Source: Datnioides undecimradiatus (taxonomy: Eukaryota; Chordata; Actinopteri; Lobotiformes; Datnioididae). From it: 64,000 bases of DNA. The translations under genes and the position numbers were made by a program. This document shows positions 36,927-48,643 of the stretch, in pieces (position 1 is the stretch's first letter; each line of letters begins with the position of its first letter). The notes below the pieces were generated by a model that saw nothing but the letters and a program-made list of their open reading frames with translations, did not search any database and was not told where the DNA came from. The stretch covers positions 3,396,026-3,460,025 of the forward strand of contig WARS01000046.1 in assembly GCA_008933995.1 (NCBI GenBank). The letters run 5' to 3'.

Positions 36927-39758
36927 ACACGCAAATGCACTCTCCTCTGCCTGGATAGACGAGAAGCGGCATATATACGTATATGGCATCGATGACGCAC
37001 CCTCCCAGTTGTCCCCCAGCTGGAGTGGTCGTGTTAGTGTAATAGAAGCCGTCCTCGGCGGAGCTTCGATGCATAATTCAGTGGTGGACCTCATCGCGGT
37101 GCTTATTGCCTGGAGACCGGAGCGCGCTGATGGATGACCTCTGCTGCAGCCTGAGTCACGTTGAAGATTAACCAGCAGGACTGAAAACGGGTCATCTCTG
37201 CTGACCCCTCAGGCTCCTGCGTGTTGCTGCAGCACTGGGGCATTATGTGACAGGGGTGACAATCTGCCCCAAAGTACCACATGTACCACGCCAGACTTTA
37301 CCGGCCGAGCGGTCTCCCCCACTGCCGTGACAGCAAGGCGAAGGGCACTGTCGGAGAATGATGACGTTCGAGACGCAAGGTCGAGAGGAAGATTTGGGGA
37401 GCGAGTGTGCTGGCGGAGCAGACAAGAGGTCCCATTTACAAACAGCGTGGACCCACTTATTCCTTCCACTTATAAAAATGGAGGACTGTACATTCAAAAG
37501 GAAACAGTGACATATTTCATTTTGTTCAGACTGGCCTTGCAATCATGTTTCCACTTTACTTTGAGGACGGTGGGGGAGGGGCTTGGGGAAGGAAAGCAGA
37601 ATAGAAAAAAGAAAGAAGAGGCACTATATGGCCAACTTCTCTAAAATCCCACTGTCAGCATATCTGTCCAACTTAGAAATGATTGTGCCACAGCGGGGAC
37701 CTTTTATTTATTTATTTAACTGACATTATTATAATTTCCATTATTTATGTAGCTCTGTCCGTGGCGACTGGGAGGGCAGATGTGAGAGGTTTAAAATAAA
37801 AAAAAAAGTCCTCAGGGCTCAGCTCACGCTCGACTGTATCTCTGGTGGAATATTACACTGCCAGATCTTCATCAGTGGAATAAATTATAGTAGAGTATCA
37901 TTTTCTCTTTAATCAGGCCACATTCTGCTGACACAGGACTCAGTAGATGTCCCCCTCGTCCCGTTAGTTAAGAGAAAAACACAGCAGTCTGAAACTATAG
38001 AAGGAGGGACCCTGAATGTTCTTCTTTGCCACTTCATCACAACCAAGGCTGAGCTGAAAGGCGCTCTGAAAACTTCTTGACTCAACTCCTGATTGCTTTT
38101 AATTTTCGAAATGGAATTAACTGATAATCCAAACAACTTTTGAAGAGTGCATCTCTTTAGTAATAATTATAAGATGCTTACAGTATTTAATAATTGCGAG
38201 CTGTTGATCTCAGAACCTGAGACAGACCTCTACAAACCATGCGATCACGGTACTACAGCAAATTTCCTTTTACTATTAATAGACCGTGTAACAATATCAA
38301 CAAAAATGTGAGGTCAGCAGATTTCAATGCCCTGTCCAACAATCAAAAAAAACCCGCATTTATGACTTTTTGTGTGATGGATGTGTTTTTCCAATGTGCT
38401 TAGACTTTTTCATCTGATTATGCTGATCATTTTTTCCTTTCGACCTTGTGAAACAATGTTAGTTTTGGATTTTACCGATATTAAAAGGGAGTTCCAGCAA
38501 TTTGGTGTAACACAATAAAGTTGGGAGACTTGGACAGGACAAAAAAAAAAAAGAGGATGGTCAAAATCAAAACGGACTTTAGGTGGTGTTCTGACTTTTA
38601 GTCGTTGCTTTGACTGAAGCTTCCTGCATCCACAATTCCCATAATGTAGCTGCATAGTTTTTCATTTGACCTCCCTACCTATTAAACGCACCCATCTTTT
38701 TAAATCTGTGCCTCCACTTTGTAACAGGCTCTCTGTCAGATATCTGAAGTCTCATGCTGATGACGTGTAGTGTATATGAAATCAGTTCAAGTGCAGTGTC
38801 TTTGCTAACTGATGTTTGCTAACGGTGCGATGAAATATAGCCATACACTTGGTAAAACTCGTTTTTACTGTATTTGTTATATTCAGATGTACAGAAGATT
38901 TTAGCATTTCATTTTCTGTTTGTTATCGGGACTGAAACAACTAACTAGCCGGTGTCTCGTGTCAAACGATTCCCCAAAGTTTAGTCACTATACCAGCAGC
39001 AACAGTAGCTTAACTTGACTTTTAAGTATAAGCAGCATCTAGCGTAAGTGTTATCTCAAAAAATTCCCAAATTCTATTTGGCAGCGATTGCCCGCCTCAT
39101 CCAACAGTTTTATTTTTATCAGTTTTAGTCTGCTGAACACAAACCTCATTATGGCTCCTCAAACACAGTGACAAGGGTTTTTGCAGCCTGCCTTTTAGTA
39201 AAGTCCCAGTCGTGCATTAGCTGGTGGAGTGCTACCCCCTCGCAGCTCTTATTTTCCATAATAAAACACAGCTCAGCACATCGTTGTGCTGCATGCATAA
39301 AGAGAAGCCACCCTTGTGTCAGCCCAGGTTAGTCACAACAGGAGCACTGGCAGGGAAGGAACGTCTGCGCAGATTTCAATAATCCCACATCATTCAATAA
39401 GAAATGAAGGAGAATAGTGTGCCCCTTCTTTGTTTCGTCTCAGCTGCTCCATTCTGGGCAGTTTGCACCAGCGAAGCATGAACAGTCTCTGTGGTATTAC
39501 AGCATGGCACCATTTACGTCCCACACATCAACTATGCTGCCATGGTAAACATGGTGAGCCACTGTTAACCTACTTCTGTGCTGCCAGGCGAACCCCAGCA
39601 GGAACACTTTCCTCTGTCTTGAACGCTCACAGGCAGAAGCGCCAGAGACACTGCGACGTGTCAATCAAGCCCACCCCACCGCAGCCTCCACTCACATGAA
39701 GTCTAAGATGTTTGGCATTATTCTAGCACGCCGTGGTACACACTCAGAGATGATAGCG

Positions 39759-39796
39759 CACACACACACACACACACACTCACACACACACACACC
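39759..39796. repeat. (CA)n microsatellite with one interruption
   Basis: Two CA tracts are separated by a single CT unit at about 39779-39782. Confidence 0.95.
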
Positions 39797-39947
39797 TGCC
39801 AGTCTTCATCCCATCACACGACTAGTCTCAGTTGCGTGGCAGGGCTTTGTTGGGGAGTTGACAGCGAAGGTTGCTTCATAAACCCGGCACGCGTCCATCT
39901 CCATCTCCCCCGCTGCTTTGGGATGAAGGGAAGTGATGATCCAGGGA

Positions 39948-39967
39948 TTTTTTTTTTTTTTTTTTTT
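39948..39967. repeat. Poly(T) run, 20 bases
   Basis: An uninterrupted T20 tract, a possible minus-strand retroelement tail or a simple homopolymer. Confidence 0.9.
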
Positions 39968-40250
39968 GCTCCCTCCGCTCCATTGAGCTCACCGTATCAC
40001 CTTGACAATGTTGCACTCTGTCATAGAGGCTGCAGGGATGGCAGCCGGCTCTTGGGAAGGAGGAAAACGCTCGGGGAGAACTTTGTGGGATTTAGATGCC
40101 TCCGAACAAATCCATTAACTGTCGGGTTTAGTCGTGCTTTAACTAAGAGAGAGGGAGAAAATGTTGGAAGTGGGTTGTGGTAGGCTGTGGTTGAGGATGC
40201 GGTATGGAGTGTTGTGGAAATAAAAGATGTATTTTTGTTTGTGTGATGGC

Positions 40251-40253
<3 letters not shown>

Positions 40254-40281
<28 letters not shown>
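40254..40281. repeat. (TG)n microsatellite
   Basis: About fourteen TG units roughly 460 bases upstream of the predicted fut8 leader exon. Confidence 0.95.
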
Positions 40282-40284
<3 letters not shown>

Positions 40285-40883
40285 AAGAGCTTTTGAGAAA
40301 CTCGTGTCTGCATGAGCGTGATTCCTTGTGTGTGTAATGTGCAAGCAGGCAGGATGTGGAAAGTGGAACATCCCTGCGCTGCCTCGACAGCAATGCAGCA
40401 TAGCTCGGGGACTGCACATCACTATGTAAATGCAAATTGCAGTGTCATGCTGATCAATCCTGTAGGCTGCTGAGACAGGGTTATGTCGGGACCAGTTGGC
40501 TGTATCCGTCAGTCTGTCTGCCCTGTCGTGTGCTCTCTGTGTGTATATGGCACTGTACGAGGCATGGCTCATGCTTTGCTCTACTCATCAGGGGTATTTG
40601 TCTGTCAAGCTGGCTTGCTGGTGTCGCTCTGGAATGATTTTAATTTGCTTCCGTTTGACCAACATGCACATGATGTGTCTGCAAGACAAAGGTTTGTACA
40701 GGAGGCTCAGCTAACCACAGCGTGTTTGTTTGTTTCTGCAGGACACAACTCGAATAAAGGAATCCCGTGGGACAGGGGGGAAACCGTGAGACAGCGTGGG
40801 ACAGGCTGGTCAACGAGGAGCTGCGTGGAGGAGAGAGGACACCAATCAGGCCATCAAAGCACACACGTTTGAGCGAGCGAACC

Positions 40884-40892
40884 ATGCTTTAG
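40884..40892 (+). promoter_or_regulatory. Minimal upstream ORF (ATG CTT TAG) in fut8 leader
   Basis: Start, one further codon, then stop. The context gaaccATGc is identical to that of the main fut8 start at 41144, so a scanning ribosome should recognise both about equally. It could dampen translation, provided the leader exon is transcribed as predicted. Confidence 0.45.
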
Positions 40893-41005
40893 CACGCACG
40901 GAAAAGGCTGGTTGATCACTGGACAAACACCTGCCTCTTCTTACCACCTCCTGACGCACGCTTCTCCCTCTCATCCATCATTTACTGAACGCCATCCCTG
41001 CAAAG

Positions 41006-41044
41006 ATGCCGATGCCAAGGCTGGCGCTGCGCCACTTGTGGTGA
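41006..41044 (+). promoter_or_regulatory. Upstream ORF of 12 codons in fut8 leader
   Basis: It encodes MPMPRLALRHLW and then stops at TGA, 99 nt before the main ATG. Two in-frame ATGs (41006, 41012) could start it. Reinitiation at 41144 is plausible at this distance. A regulatory role is inference from position only. Confidence 0.45.
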
Positions 41045-41143
41045 CGGGGCACAGAGTGTGTGCGCACATCCGGCAGGCAGGCCGGCGGGTCGGTGGGTGT
41101 ACAGGCACACCGAGAGGCATTTTCGGGTGGGCGAGGTTGAACC

Positions 41144-41346
41144 ATGCGGCCCTGGGCGGGTTCATGGCGTTGGATTACCCTGGTGCTGTTGGCCTGGGGC
41201 ACGCTCCTCTTCTACATCGGCGGTCACTTGGTGAGAGACAGCGAGCACCCCGAGCGGTCCAGTCGGGAGCTCTCCAAGATCCTCGCCAAGCTAGAGCGGC
41301 TCAAGCAGCAGAATGAAGACCTGCGGCGCATGGCCGAATCGCTCAG
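41144..41346 (+). CDS. fut8: fut8 coding exon 1: cytoplasmic tail, signal anchor and start of coiled-coil stem
   Basis: Encodes residues 1-67 and two bases of codon 68 of alpha-1,6-fucosyltransferase (GT23 family), a Golgi type II membrane enzyme. It moves L-fucose from GDP-fucose to the innermost GlcNAc of N-glycans (core fucosylation). The start [10 protein letters not shown] and the segments [11 protein letters not shown] and [19 protein letters not shown] agree closely with vertebrate FUT8 as I know it. Residues 1-9 form the short cytosolic tail, about 10-30 the membrane anchor, and 39-67 a charged heptad-like coiled coil used for dimer formation. The ATG sits in an ACC-ATG context. The donor is AG|GTAAAA in phase 2; reading through it meets TAA at once, which confirms the exon end. 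The next exon begins 7.2 kb downstream. Confidence 0.95.
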
Positions 41347-42191
41347 GTAAAATAGGTTGGATGCTATAAAACGAAGTTGCTTGACTGTTGAAACACCAGT
41401 TTCTTTTCACGTAAACATGTAAAATCGTGTCAGAGACTTGGGTAAACCCTTGTCTTACTTTGAGAAACCTCAATATGTTGGCTGGTGATAATCTGCCACG
41501 TGTGTCCAGGGAGTGAAAAGACATACAGCACCTGCACGCAGACGTTCACAAACCTGGATACTGTTTAAAGTGTGTGTGCAATCTGAGTTATCCTTTCTGT
41601 TTGAGCATAATATCGCAAGTATGACCAAAAATGAGATAAACCCGAAAATTAGATAGTGAGCGTTGAAGGAAATGTACAAAACGAAAGGTTATCAGTATAT
41701 TTCAGAAACAAACCTCACCAGCAGTCACAGCTGACTCATCACCGCGCTGATTTTCTGTTATAATCTACGGCTCAAAACATCGTCATCCTAGTGTTTCTGA
41801 ACATCTGCACGAGCAGCAGCAGATGGTTTTACAGTCTTGATCTTATAGTTGCAGGTCAGGTCCGTTTGATGTTACATAAAATTTTGAGTGTGGTCGTAAA
41901 AAATCATTTTTTCCCAGAGTTTTGTCGCTTTTCTACAGTTAAAAACTGCTGCATTGCATCATTCCCTGAAGTTTTCTGCAAAGTCCAGCAATTAAGTGCA
42001 GCATCTAGCTCCGTGGTAGCCCAATCAGGGTAATTTTACAATTGCCGGAATGTGGCATTGAGATTGTTTCTTTAGCTTTTGTGAAATTTTAATCAGCGCC
42101 TGATTAAATCAGCGTCTTACACTGAGCACAGTTAAGCAAACGCTGCTGCAAAGTTTCATCAAAAGCTGATCAGCGGTGCCGGAGATGCTGT

Positions 42192-42226
42192 GTGTGTGAC
42201 AGACAGATGGATGGACTGTCACACAC
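42192..42226. other. Perfect inverted repeat, 11-bp stem, 13-base loop
   Basis: GTGTGTGACAG at 42192-42202 pairs with CTGTCACACAC at 42216-42226. The stem includes part of a TG tract, which lowers its significance. In RNA it would form a stable small hairpin within intron 1. It does not resemble a microRNA precursor, because the stem is too short. Confidence 0.7.
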
Positions 42227-43499
42227 CTCACCAGATTTCATTGTGTTCTTTTGGCAGACGAGAGCACATTGTACGAGCCCATTAACCACACAGCATCATT
42301 CACACATTCGAGCTATGTGTAATAGAGAGACAGATGGTTCTGCTCTTATCGCCGCATGCTGACAGTGTTTCTCTTTACACATGAACACTGGGTCTGCACA
42401 TGGGTGTGCACGTCTGAGAGTGGGCATGCATGTGCAGGGAATGCAGCAGTGTGTCCTGGTGTGCGCCATATTAACAGGGAGCTTCAGATGTTACCATCGC
42501 CGCTCCTCTGTGATATTCCGATTCACTTTGATGCGGGGCCCTCATCAGCGCACACAAACATAAAAACATGTTGCTTCAGACAGCTGGTCCCTGATTAAAT
42601 CCCTTGCTTTTGTAATTATTCAAAATTGGCTCAAAAACAAAGGTGGAATTCATGGCATAAAAAACAAGTGCGGCTTTCAGTCGACCAGTGTCCAGATGGG
42701 TCCCCGACACACTGCACGCTTGTTGCTTGTTATTGAGTTCGGTTGTTGATCTGGGACTGAGGCCTCCACAGTTGTTTACTGGGGCAGCGCTACAGTGCCT
42801 TCTCAAGTCCCTCTAAGCTGCAGCTAAGTATCCAGCACAGCAAGCCAAAAGCAGGCAACTGGCTTGCTGAGGTTAAGCTTTATGAGCTATCGACACAGAC
42901 AGGGATTGGTTTGTCCCCTGTTCAATTTTGTGTCTTTCTGCATGTGTGCGTGCAGCGGTCAGATACAGGCCCAGGAGAGAGCTCCACCGCCGCCTCATCC
43001 TGTAGTGTCTCTTATCCTTATATTAGAGCCCTAATAGACGCAAAGAGGTTGTTAGTGAACTGCCCGTCATCCCTGCCACAGCCCCTCCCTTCCCCGTTCA
43101 TCGCCTCCTCCTGTCCCTCGTTTCACTCCTTCTTCACCTCCCTCCTCCGCCGCCTCATTCCACTACCAAACTGCTGACAGAGGCATGGCGTGGAGCCAGA
43201 CTCCAGCCGGCAGGTTGTCACAGACTGACTGACTATGTAACAACTCACTAGTTCACTGATCGACTAGCTCCACGCATGCCTAACCCAATCCACCGACTTA
43301 CACGTTCTGCACATTTGGACTGAGAGCATGAATCTCTCGATGTTGTAGTAGACGGAGAACCAGGCATCCCGCTGACATTGGGTAATAAAGAAGGTTTCAT
43401 CCGAAGCAGCTAACCTTCGCATTAGCGCATTCATTTTTTATGAGTGGCCTCCGAGAGATTTAAACCCATAAAACTGACATTATTACACCTTTGTGTCGA

Positions 43500-43760
43500 G
43501 TTGTTGCGCGGCGGAAGCTCGCTGCATCGCGATTGATTTACAGTCCAGCGTAGGATTTAACTTGGTTAGTGCCATCACGCCACAGCAGCGCGAGATGGAT
43601 GTGTAGCGCATTATTTGTCAGCGTCGCGCGTTCAATAGATAGCTGAAGGGATCTTGTTTACATTGTTCATTCGCTTTATGATGGCGAGTGAAAGTCGTGC
43701 TGAAGCAGTTTGCATGGCGTGTTGCTGATCACAAATCACAAGTTTGTGAAGCGCTGCCGA
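43500..43760. promoter_or_regulatory. CpG-dense patch in fut8 intron 1
   Basis: By eye I count roughly 18 CpG dinucleotides in the first 200 bases, with clusters such as gcgcggcgg and gcgtcgcgcg, against sparse CpG in the flanks. This could be a small CpG island, an internal promoter or an enhancer. There is no TATA box or initiator I would defend. Confidence 0.35.
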
Positions 43761-45804
43761 GGGGATCGAGATAGTTAGTTATTCAGCATGCTCAATGGAT
43801 CCTGCAGACGCCACTGCTCGCTTTTTTTTTTTTACCATTTTTTCCAACTCTTTATTATTTTTAGAATGGAACAGTCGTGTGAAATTAATTAATCTATCAA
43901 TCACTGCTCAGATTCAAATTAGTATCACCTGGCTGGCCTACAGATTCAGTCCAGTGATTCGGTTATTCGGGCCATTCCTGAGTGTTTTGAGTGACAGGCA
44001 GCGTGCCAACCTACCAATCACCCAGCAGCATTAATGAGAGGTGAGCATGAGGTCGAGTCGCTCAGGCTGTCTGGCTCCGCCCTCTCTGCAGCTGTCAGTC
44101 ACCTCGGGCACGAAGCCACGGCCCCTGCAGAGACAATGACACGCGCCAGCCTGATGGTGTGACATCGGCGGGAGCGAGGGGTGAGAGTGACAGCTGGGCT
44201 GAGCGATGAGGACCTGATCGATCCCCTAGGCATGCCAGCAGAGGGAAGGAGGAAGGGAGGGGGCGATGCAGAGGAGGCGAAGAGGAGGGGAGCATGATGG
44301 ATGGCATGAGGACTGCGCTAAGTAAAGAGCAGCAAGGAGGAAATGGAAAATGGGGACTGAGTTGCAGGGACCACAGTCATTGCAATAGAATCCTGTCCAC
44401 TCATAGAATTGTTTGCACATGTCTGCCTGATTGTGCTCCCTATCCGTCAAGTAAACTTAAAATGAACCAAAAAGCAGTCTTGTGGTGCGACGAGGCCTCT
44501 GCCCGGCCGTGTTTAAGGAGGCCATGTGGGAATTTATATATGCTGTAATTGTTTTAACCTCGCCAAACAGATGCTGCTGCCGCTTTCGGACCTGAACTCC
44601 CATCGACCCAGCCTTCGCTCAGGCCCGGAGAGGGAAGGTCCACTACCGCACACACTAGCCCCATTGTGGGAGCTGTCTGTGGTCAGGACATCTCTGTCGA
44701 GCAGGGCGCGCAGGGAGGAGAGCCGGTGCTCGGTCCGCGTGTACTGAGGCACTGGAGCATGCAAAGCAGGAATGCGCCATTCGGAATCAGTTTACATGGA
44801 GTCACACTGTTTGAGTCGGTGGACGTCACGTGGGTACAGCAGAGGAAGGAGGCGTCGAGACAAGATCAACTGATTTGACACAAAGCGGCAGGGTTCGCAA
44901 CAGCTCCACGCATCTACTGTAATATATATAAGATACAGTTCAATAAGCTCGCGTTGTTCCTTTTCACACAGATCCTGAGCAGTGGCAGCAGGTTTTCATG
45001 GCAATACCAGACTTTTCCACCCATTTGTAGTGTTTACTCGCGACATCCTGGCACATTCCTGTGGTTTATTGGCTTGACTTATTGGAGTCAAGTGGTTTGG
45101 TTTAACACACAGCGAGTTCCCAGGAAAGGCTGGAGCACGTCAGTCCACTGTTTGATGCATCGCGGTGGAGTGATGCGTGCACATGCATATGCAGAGTGTA
45201 GGAACAGTGAATCAAAGTTGCTCCTCAATGTAAAGGCAAATTGCCTTCATGTAGGCCACTTTCATCTCCACCTCCCAGAACACTTTACATCTCCATCCAT
45301 ATGTATGGCTTCACAGGTCAGCACATGGGTTTTCTTTTGAAGTCAGCCACAGTGTATTAAAGCTCACCGCAGAAATATGTATGCGCCGCAGTGCCACCCG
45401 GGCCCCCGCCGCTCAAACTGCTCCGCCCTGCTCCGATCACCCTGTGAACTCCATGGTTACCGGGTGCACGGGCAGGAGCCGATGGAGCGACAGCTGGGGC
45501 AGCGATTCAGAGGAAACCGGGATAGCTGCTGAACCTCACCTGCTTTCCGGCTCAGTGCTTAGTGCCGGTGGGGCTCATCACCCCCTGCTTTCATAGCTTG
45601 TCTTTCATTCCGCAGAATCCCCCACACGCACCACCCCCACCTTTCCGCCCCGCCTCCCCCGAGTCAGAGTGTTTCTCATGTGTTACCTCTCCTGTATCGT
45701 TTGATTAAGACGCTGTTGAATCCAGCTGCCGCGTCTCGTCTCCGCTTCAGGTCCTCTAGAGATACCGTCGGGGATCATTTGTGTATTTGTGTACGATGTT
45801 TGCC

Positions 45805-45811
<7 letters not shown>

Positions 45812-45854
<43 letters not shown>
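45812..45854. repeat. (TG)n microsatellite
   Basis: About 21 uninterrupted TG units inside fut8 intron 1. Confidence 0.97.
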
Positions 45855-45857
<3 letters not shown>

Positions 45858-48368
45858 GATACCGCTGAGTGTTGGGATATATTTTATATCTATATATCTT
45901 GGTAGGGGACGTTTCTGTTTTGCCTGCACCAGCAATGTGTCTCTGCAGTTTACATCTCTTTGGAGCATGTTAGCTAACCTCTGTACCACGTCTCTACTCA
46001 TTAGCCTGTGCTCGTCCGGCCTAGTTCTTCTACCTTGTTTCAAGGAGATATCATGTTGCGGTTTTAGCTGCACTTAAAACCCCTGGGAAATTATGTCACT
46101 TAGGAAATAGTCCTACTTCCTGTACAATGGTTACTCGCAGGTTAGGGTGTGGCTTTTGGGAAAATCCTATTGAATGTTGTTTGAACAGACCTAGCTGTGA
46201 GAATAGATGGTAGAGTTGATACTTGGAAAGAAATACACCTGGGTCTTATTTCAAAAATATCTGTGTCAGGCAGTTGACAACGGGCACAACACGGATTTCA
46301 AAAAGAAAGAAAGCGTGGATTTAAGACATGCATATGAATACCAGCGATGCCACAAAGGTGTGGAAAGGTTCATCCTTGTCCATCACACGGTTACATAATG
46401 CAGGAGCTGACACATCCTCCCTTTTTCTCCTCAGTTATTTCCATGGCTTTGAAGCACAAGGCTCAGTTAGTGCTCAGTGAAGTGGGAGGCCGGGGCTTCT
46501 CGGGGGCCGAGGCTCGAACAGTGAAGGGGGAGTTGTGCAGCAAGAGGGGCTGTTGCAACTTTAAAAGTCTCATCTTTATGCCTGCCAGCGACTGATGTTC
46601 CTCACTCAGCGAGCAAATTGAGTTTGCATGCCTTGATGACTCATTAACATGGCCTTTGCAGCACTTCACCAATGCCCCTGTGCATTCGAACATATTCCAT
46701 TTTTAATAGTTTTATGTAGAGGAATTGATTTGGTGTAATGTCAGTAGCAGTTCTTTTTCCTCGTTGGCTGATCTGATCTCCGAGCATGTCGGAGTGCTCA
46801 TCTGTGTTTTCATCACATGCACGCAGCAGTTATTGCCAGTTCATCTCAGTGTCTACCAGGGAGCCATAATCGACAAATCACTTAAAACATACAGTTTTAA
46901 CACAAATCAGCTTCCATGTATGCACTCGAAAAGAGCTTATCACATTCATGTGGAATGCACTAAATGGACTGAAAGGCTGCCCAAACATCATTTCAACTAT
47001 AATGAGCAATTAGACTTTGCGAGTTTATCAGCCGTAAATTGTCAGAGCCTTTTAAGTTTTGACGCTTTGGAGCACAGATCTCGGTCACGCGTGTTCACGT
47101 GTTGTCGAGGAAAGAGCCACAAAGCGCTACAGAAAGCGTGTAGCCGAGTTGCGCCTGAGCGTATCGGCATAAAGGGATGATTAGTTGTTTTCCGAGGAAT
47201 GTGCTGTACATGCTTTGTTTGACCACAGATCTTATTAGTCCTATTTCACACGTTACAAGCTGGTCACTGTGACCGCTGCAGCTCCATTCAGCACACAGTG
47301 GTGATGAAAAGGGGATTTCCACTGCATCTACACACCAGTGGTCAAAGTACAGTAACAAATGACATTAAATCTATTTACTGCACTTGAATGGCTTTGATGT
47401 TTTAGTTAATTAGCATGTTTTAACCGTGCATTGCCGTTCACCAAATTGATTTCAAGTTAAATGTTGGCCCATAACGTTAACGCAGCTGCGCATTCTTTGA
47501 GCCATCAAACAGACGTGGGAGAACAGTAATTTTGTCTGTTTTGTCTAGCTTTTACATCAAAGTCACAAAGAAATGGCCATCTAACTGCCACTTGTCCCCG
47601 TAATTTGACATGCAGTCCATAGACTAGTCATTGGATATAATGTTTGGATGTATTGTTCAGAGGTCGACGGGCTGGACCCAACAAACACGGAAAAAACGAC
47701 CCAGCACTTTGAGTCCTTTTTGGGCTTAAAATAAATAAACCGGGACAGAGCTCCGGGAGGCTCCGCTGCGGTGTCTCAGCGAATGAAATAGAATTTTTAC
47801 TGGTGAATGCTAAAAGATGCCAGCCGTCACAGCACAGCTTTCACTGCAACTTTTAAGTCGAGAAACATTCTCCAAATGAGAGTCGAGGCAGCCCGGTGCG
47901 ATGCAGTGCACATCAGACCGAGCGGCGGATGTAGGGATGATAAACATTCTCGCTGCTCCTCCAAACTCCTGCGCCTCGTTAACGGCGGTTAAAGCTAAGT
48001 GTTGTCGACACATTCGTTCAGAGGCTGATTTTGGTTGATGGTGTAAGAGGAATTTCACAATATTTGCAGAACAGCGACCACGTTTTTCCAGATTGAAAAC
48101 CATGAGCGAAGATTGAGCGCGGCCGTGTGAGTGGTGCGGGCATGTAGTCTGGTGTAGGAGGTGCTGTTGTTGTTCAAGTCTTAGGGGATAACTGTCAATC
48201 ATCTGTTGAACAGACGATTTAAAATGGTCAAACTTTGGGATTTTCTGTTGTTTTTGTTTTAATAGTTGTAACTGCAATATTTGATTCTTTTTATCCTTTT
48301 TCTATTTTGCCCAATAGGCAAATTGAAGACATCAGCTTACACTTTGGAAACAATGGACATGACTAATC

Positions 48369-48388
48369 AAAAAAAAAAAAAAAAAAAA
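48369..48388. repeat. Poly(A) run, 20 bases
   Basis: This A20 tract lies 136 bases upstream of the exon 2 acceptor. Its length is probably variable. Confidence 0.9.
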
Positions 48389-48524
48389 GTTTTTTCTGGG
48401 ATACACATTTACAGTTTCAGCAGAGCATTTCTGCCTAGTTGGACAATTTTGCACCCTCTTCTCCCTGTCGATGTGCACATGCACCCACGCTCACCCATCA
48501 CATCTTTTCCTCTTTCTCCCCCAG

Positions 48525-48643
48525 GATACCAGAGGGTCAGGCAGAAGCCGGGTCCCTGGCCGCGGGGAGGCTGCGCTCCCTGGAGGATCAGTTAACCAGA
48601 GCCAAACAGAAGATCCACAGCTTCCAGAAACTCACTGGAGACG
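48525..48643 (+). CDS. fut8: fut8 coding exon 2: stem region
   Basis: Encodes the end of codon 68 through the first base of codon 108. The junction restores arginine (AG|G) and continues IPEGQAEAGS, then LEDQLTRAKQKIHSFQKL. This corresponds to the mammalian segment that starts IPEG and contains a second coiled-coil stretch (LEEQL...AK in human). The fish sequence appears one residue longer than human between IPEG and the exon end. The stem is less conserved than exon 1, as expected of a luminal spacer. The acceptor is CCCCCAG|G and the donor is ACG|GTAAGC, phase 1. Read-through into the intron meets a stop after a few codons. Confidence 0.93.

Larger units (their letters stand above)
36476..40741. 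other. Non-coding stretch immediately upstream of the first fut8 exon seen here
   Basis: No coding exon is supported. The stretch holds an X-box-like inverted repeat at 36912, a CpG-rich patch at about 37040-37470, a possible repeat relic near 38455-38540, a CA tract at 39759, a T20 run at 39948 and a TG tract at 40254. The last 30 bases are pyrimidine-rich (tgtttgtttgtttctgcag) and look like a splice acceptor, so this DNA is probably intron or promoter of fut8. Confidence 0.55.
40742..41143 (+). other. fut8: Probable 5' untranslated part of the first coding exon of fut8
   Basis: A pyrimidine tract followed by TGCAG at 40737-40741 is a good 3' splice site. If used, it makes a leader segment of 402 nt joined to the ATG at 41144. 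Vertebrate FUT8 genes are known to have separate untranslated exons upstream, which fits an acceptor here. The leader holds three upstream ATGs, at 40884, 41006 and 41012, forming two short ORFs that both stop before the main start. No RNA evidence is available, so the left boundary is inferred. Confidence 0.5.
41347..48524 (+). other. fut8: fut8 intron 1 (7178 bp)
   Basis: The intron has a GT start and a CCCCCAG end with a long pyrimidine tract. It contains a perfect 11-bp hairpin at 42192, a CpG-dense patch at 43500-43760, moderately GC-rich DNA at 44060-44750 and 45370-45660, a long TG tract at 45812 and an A20 run at 48369. I see no other exon inside it. Open frames here show no family similarity. 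Confidence 0.85.

Noticed and set aside
40021..40572. Open frame of 183 codons on the minus strand
   Set aside because: Part of its length comes from reading a TG/CA microsatellite as threonine-histidine repeats. There is no family resemblance and no splice or start context of note.
40912..41316. Long frame overlapping the fut8 start in another reading frame
   Set aside because: It has no ATG at its beginning (it begins at TTG), and its sequence has no family resemblance. The overlapping fut8 frame explains the coding signal.
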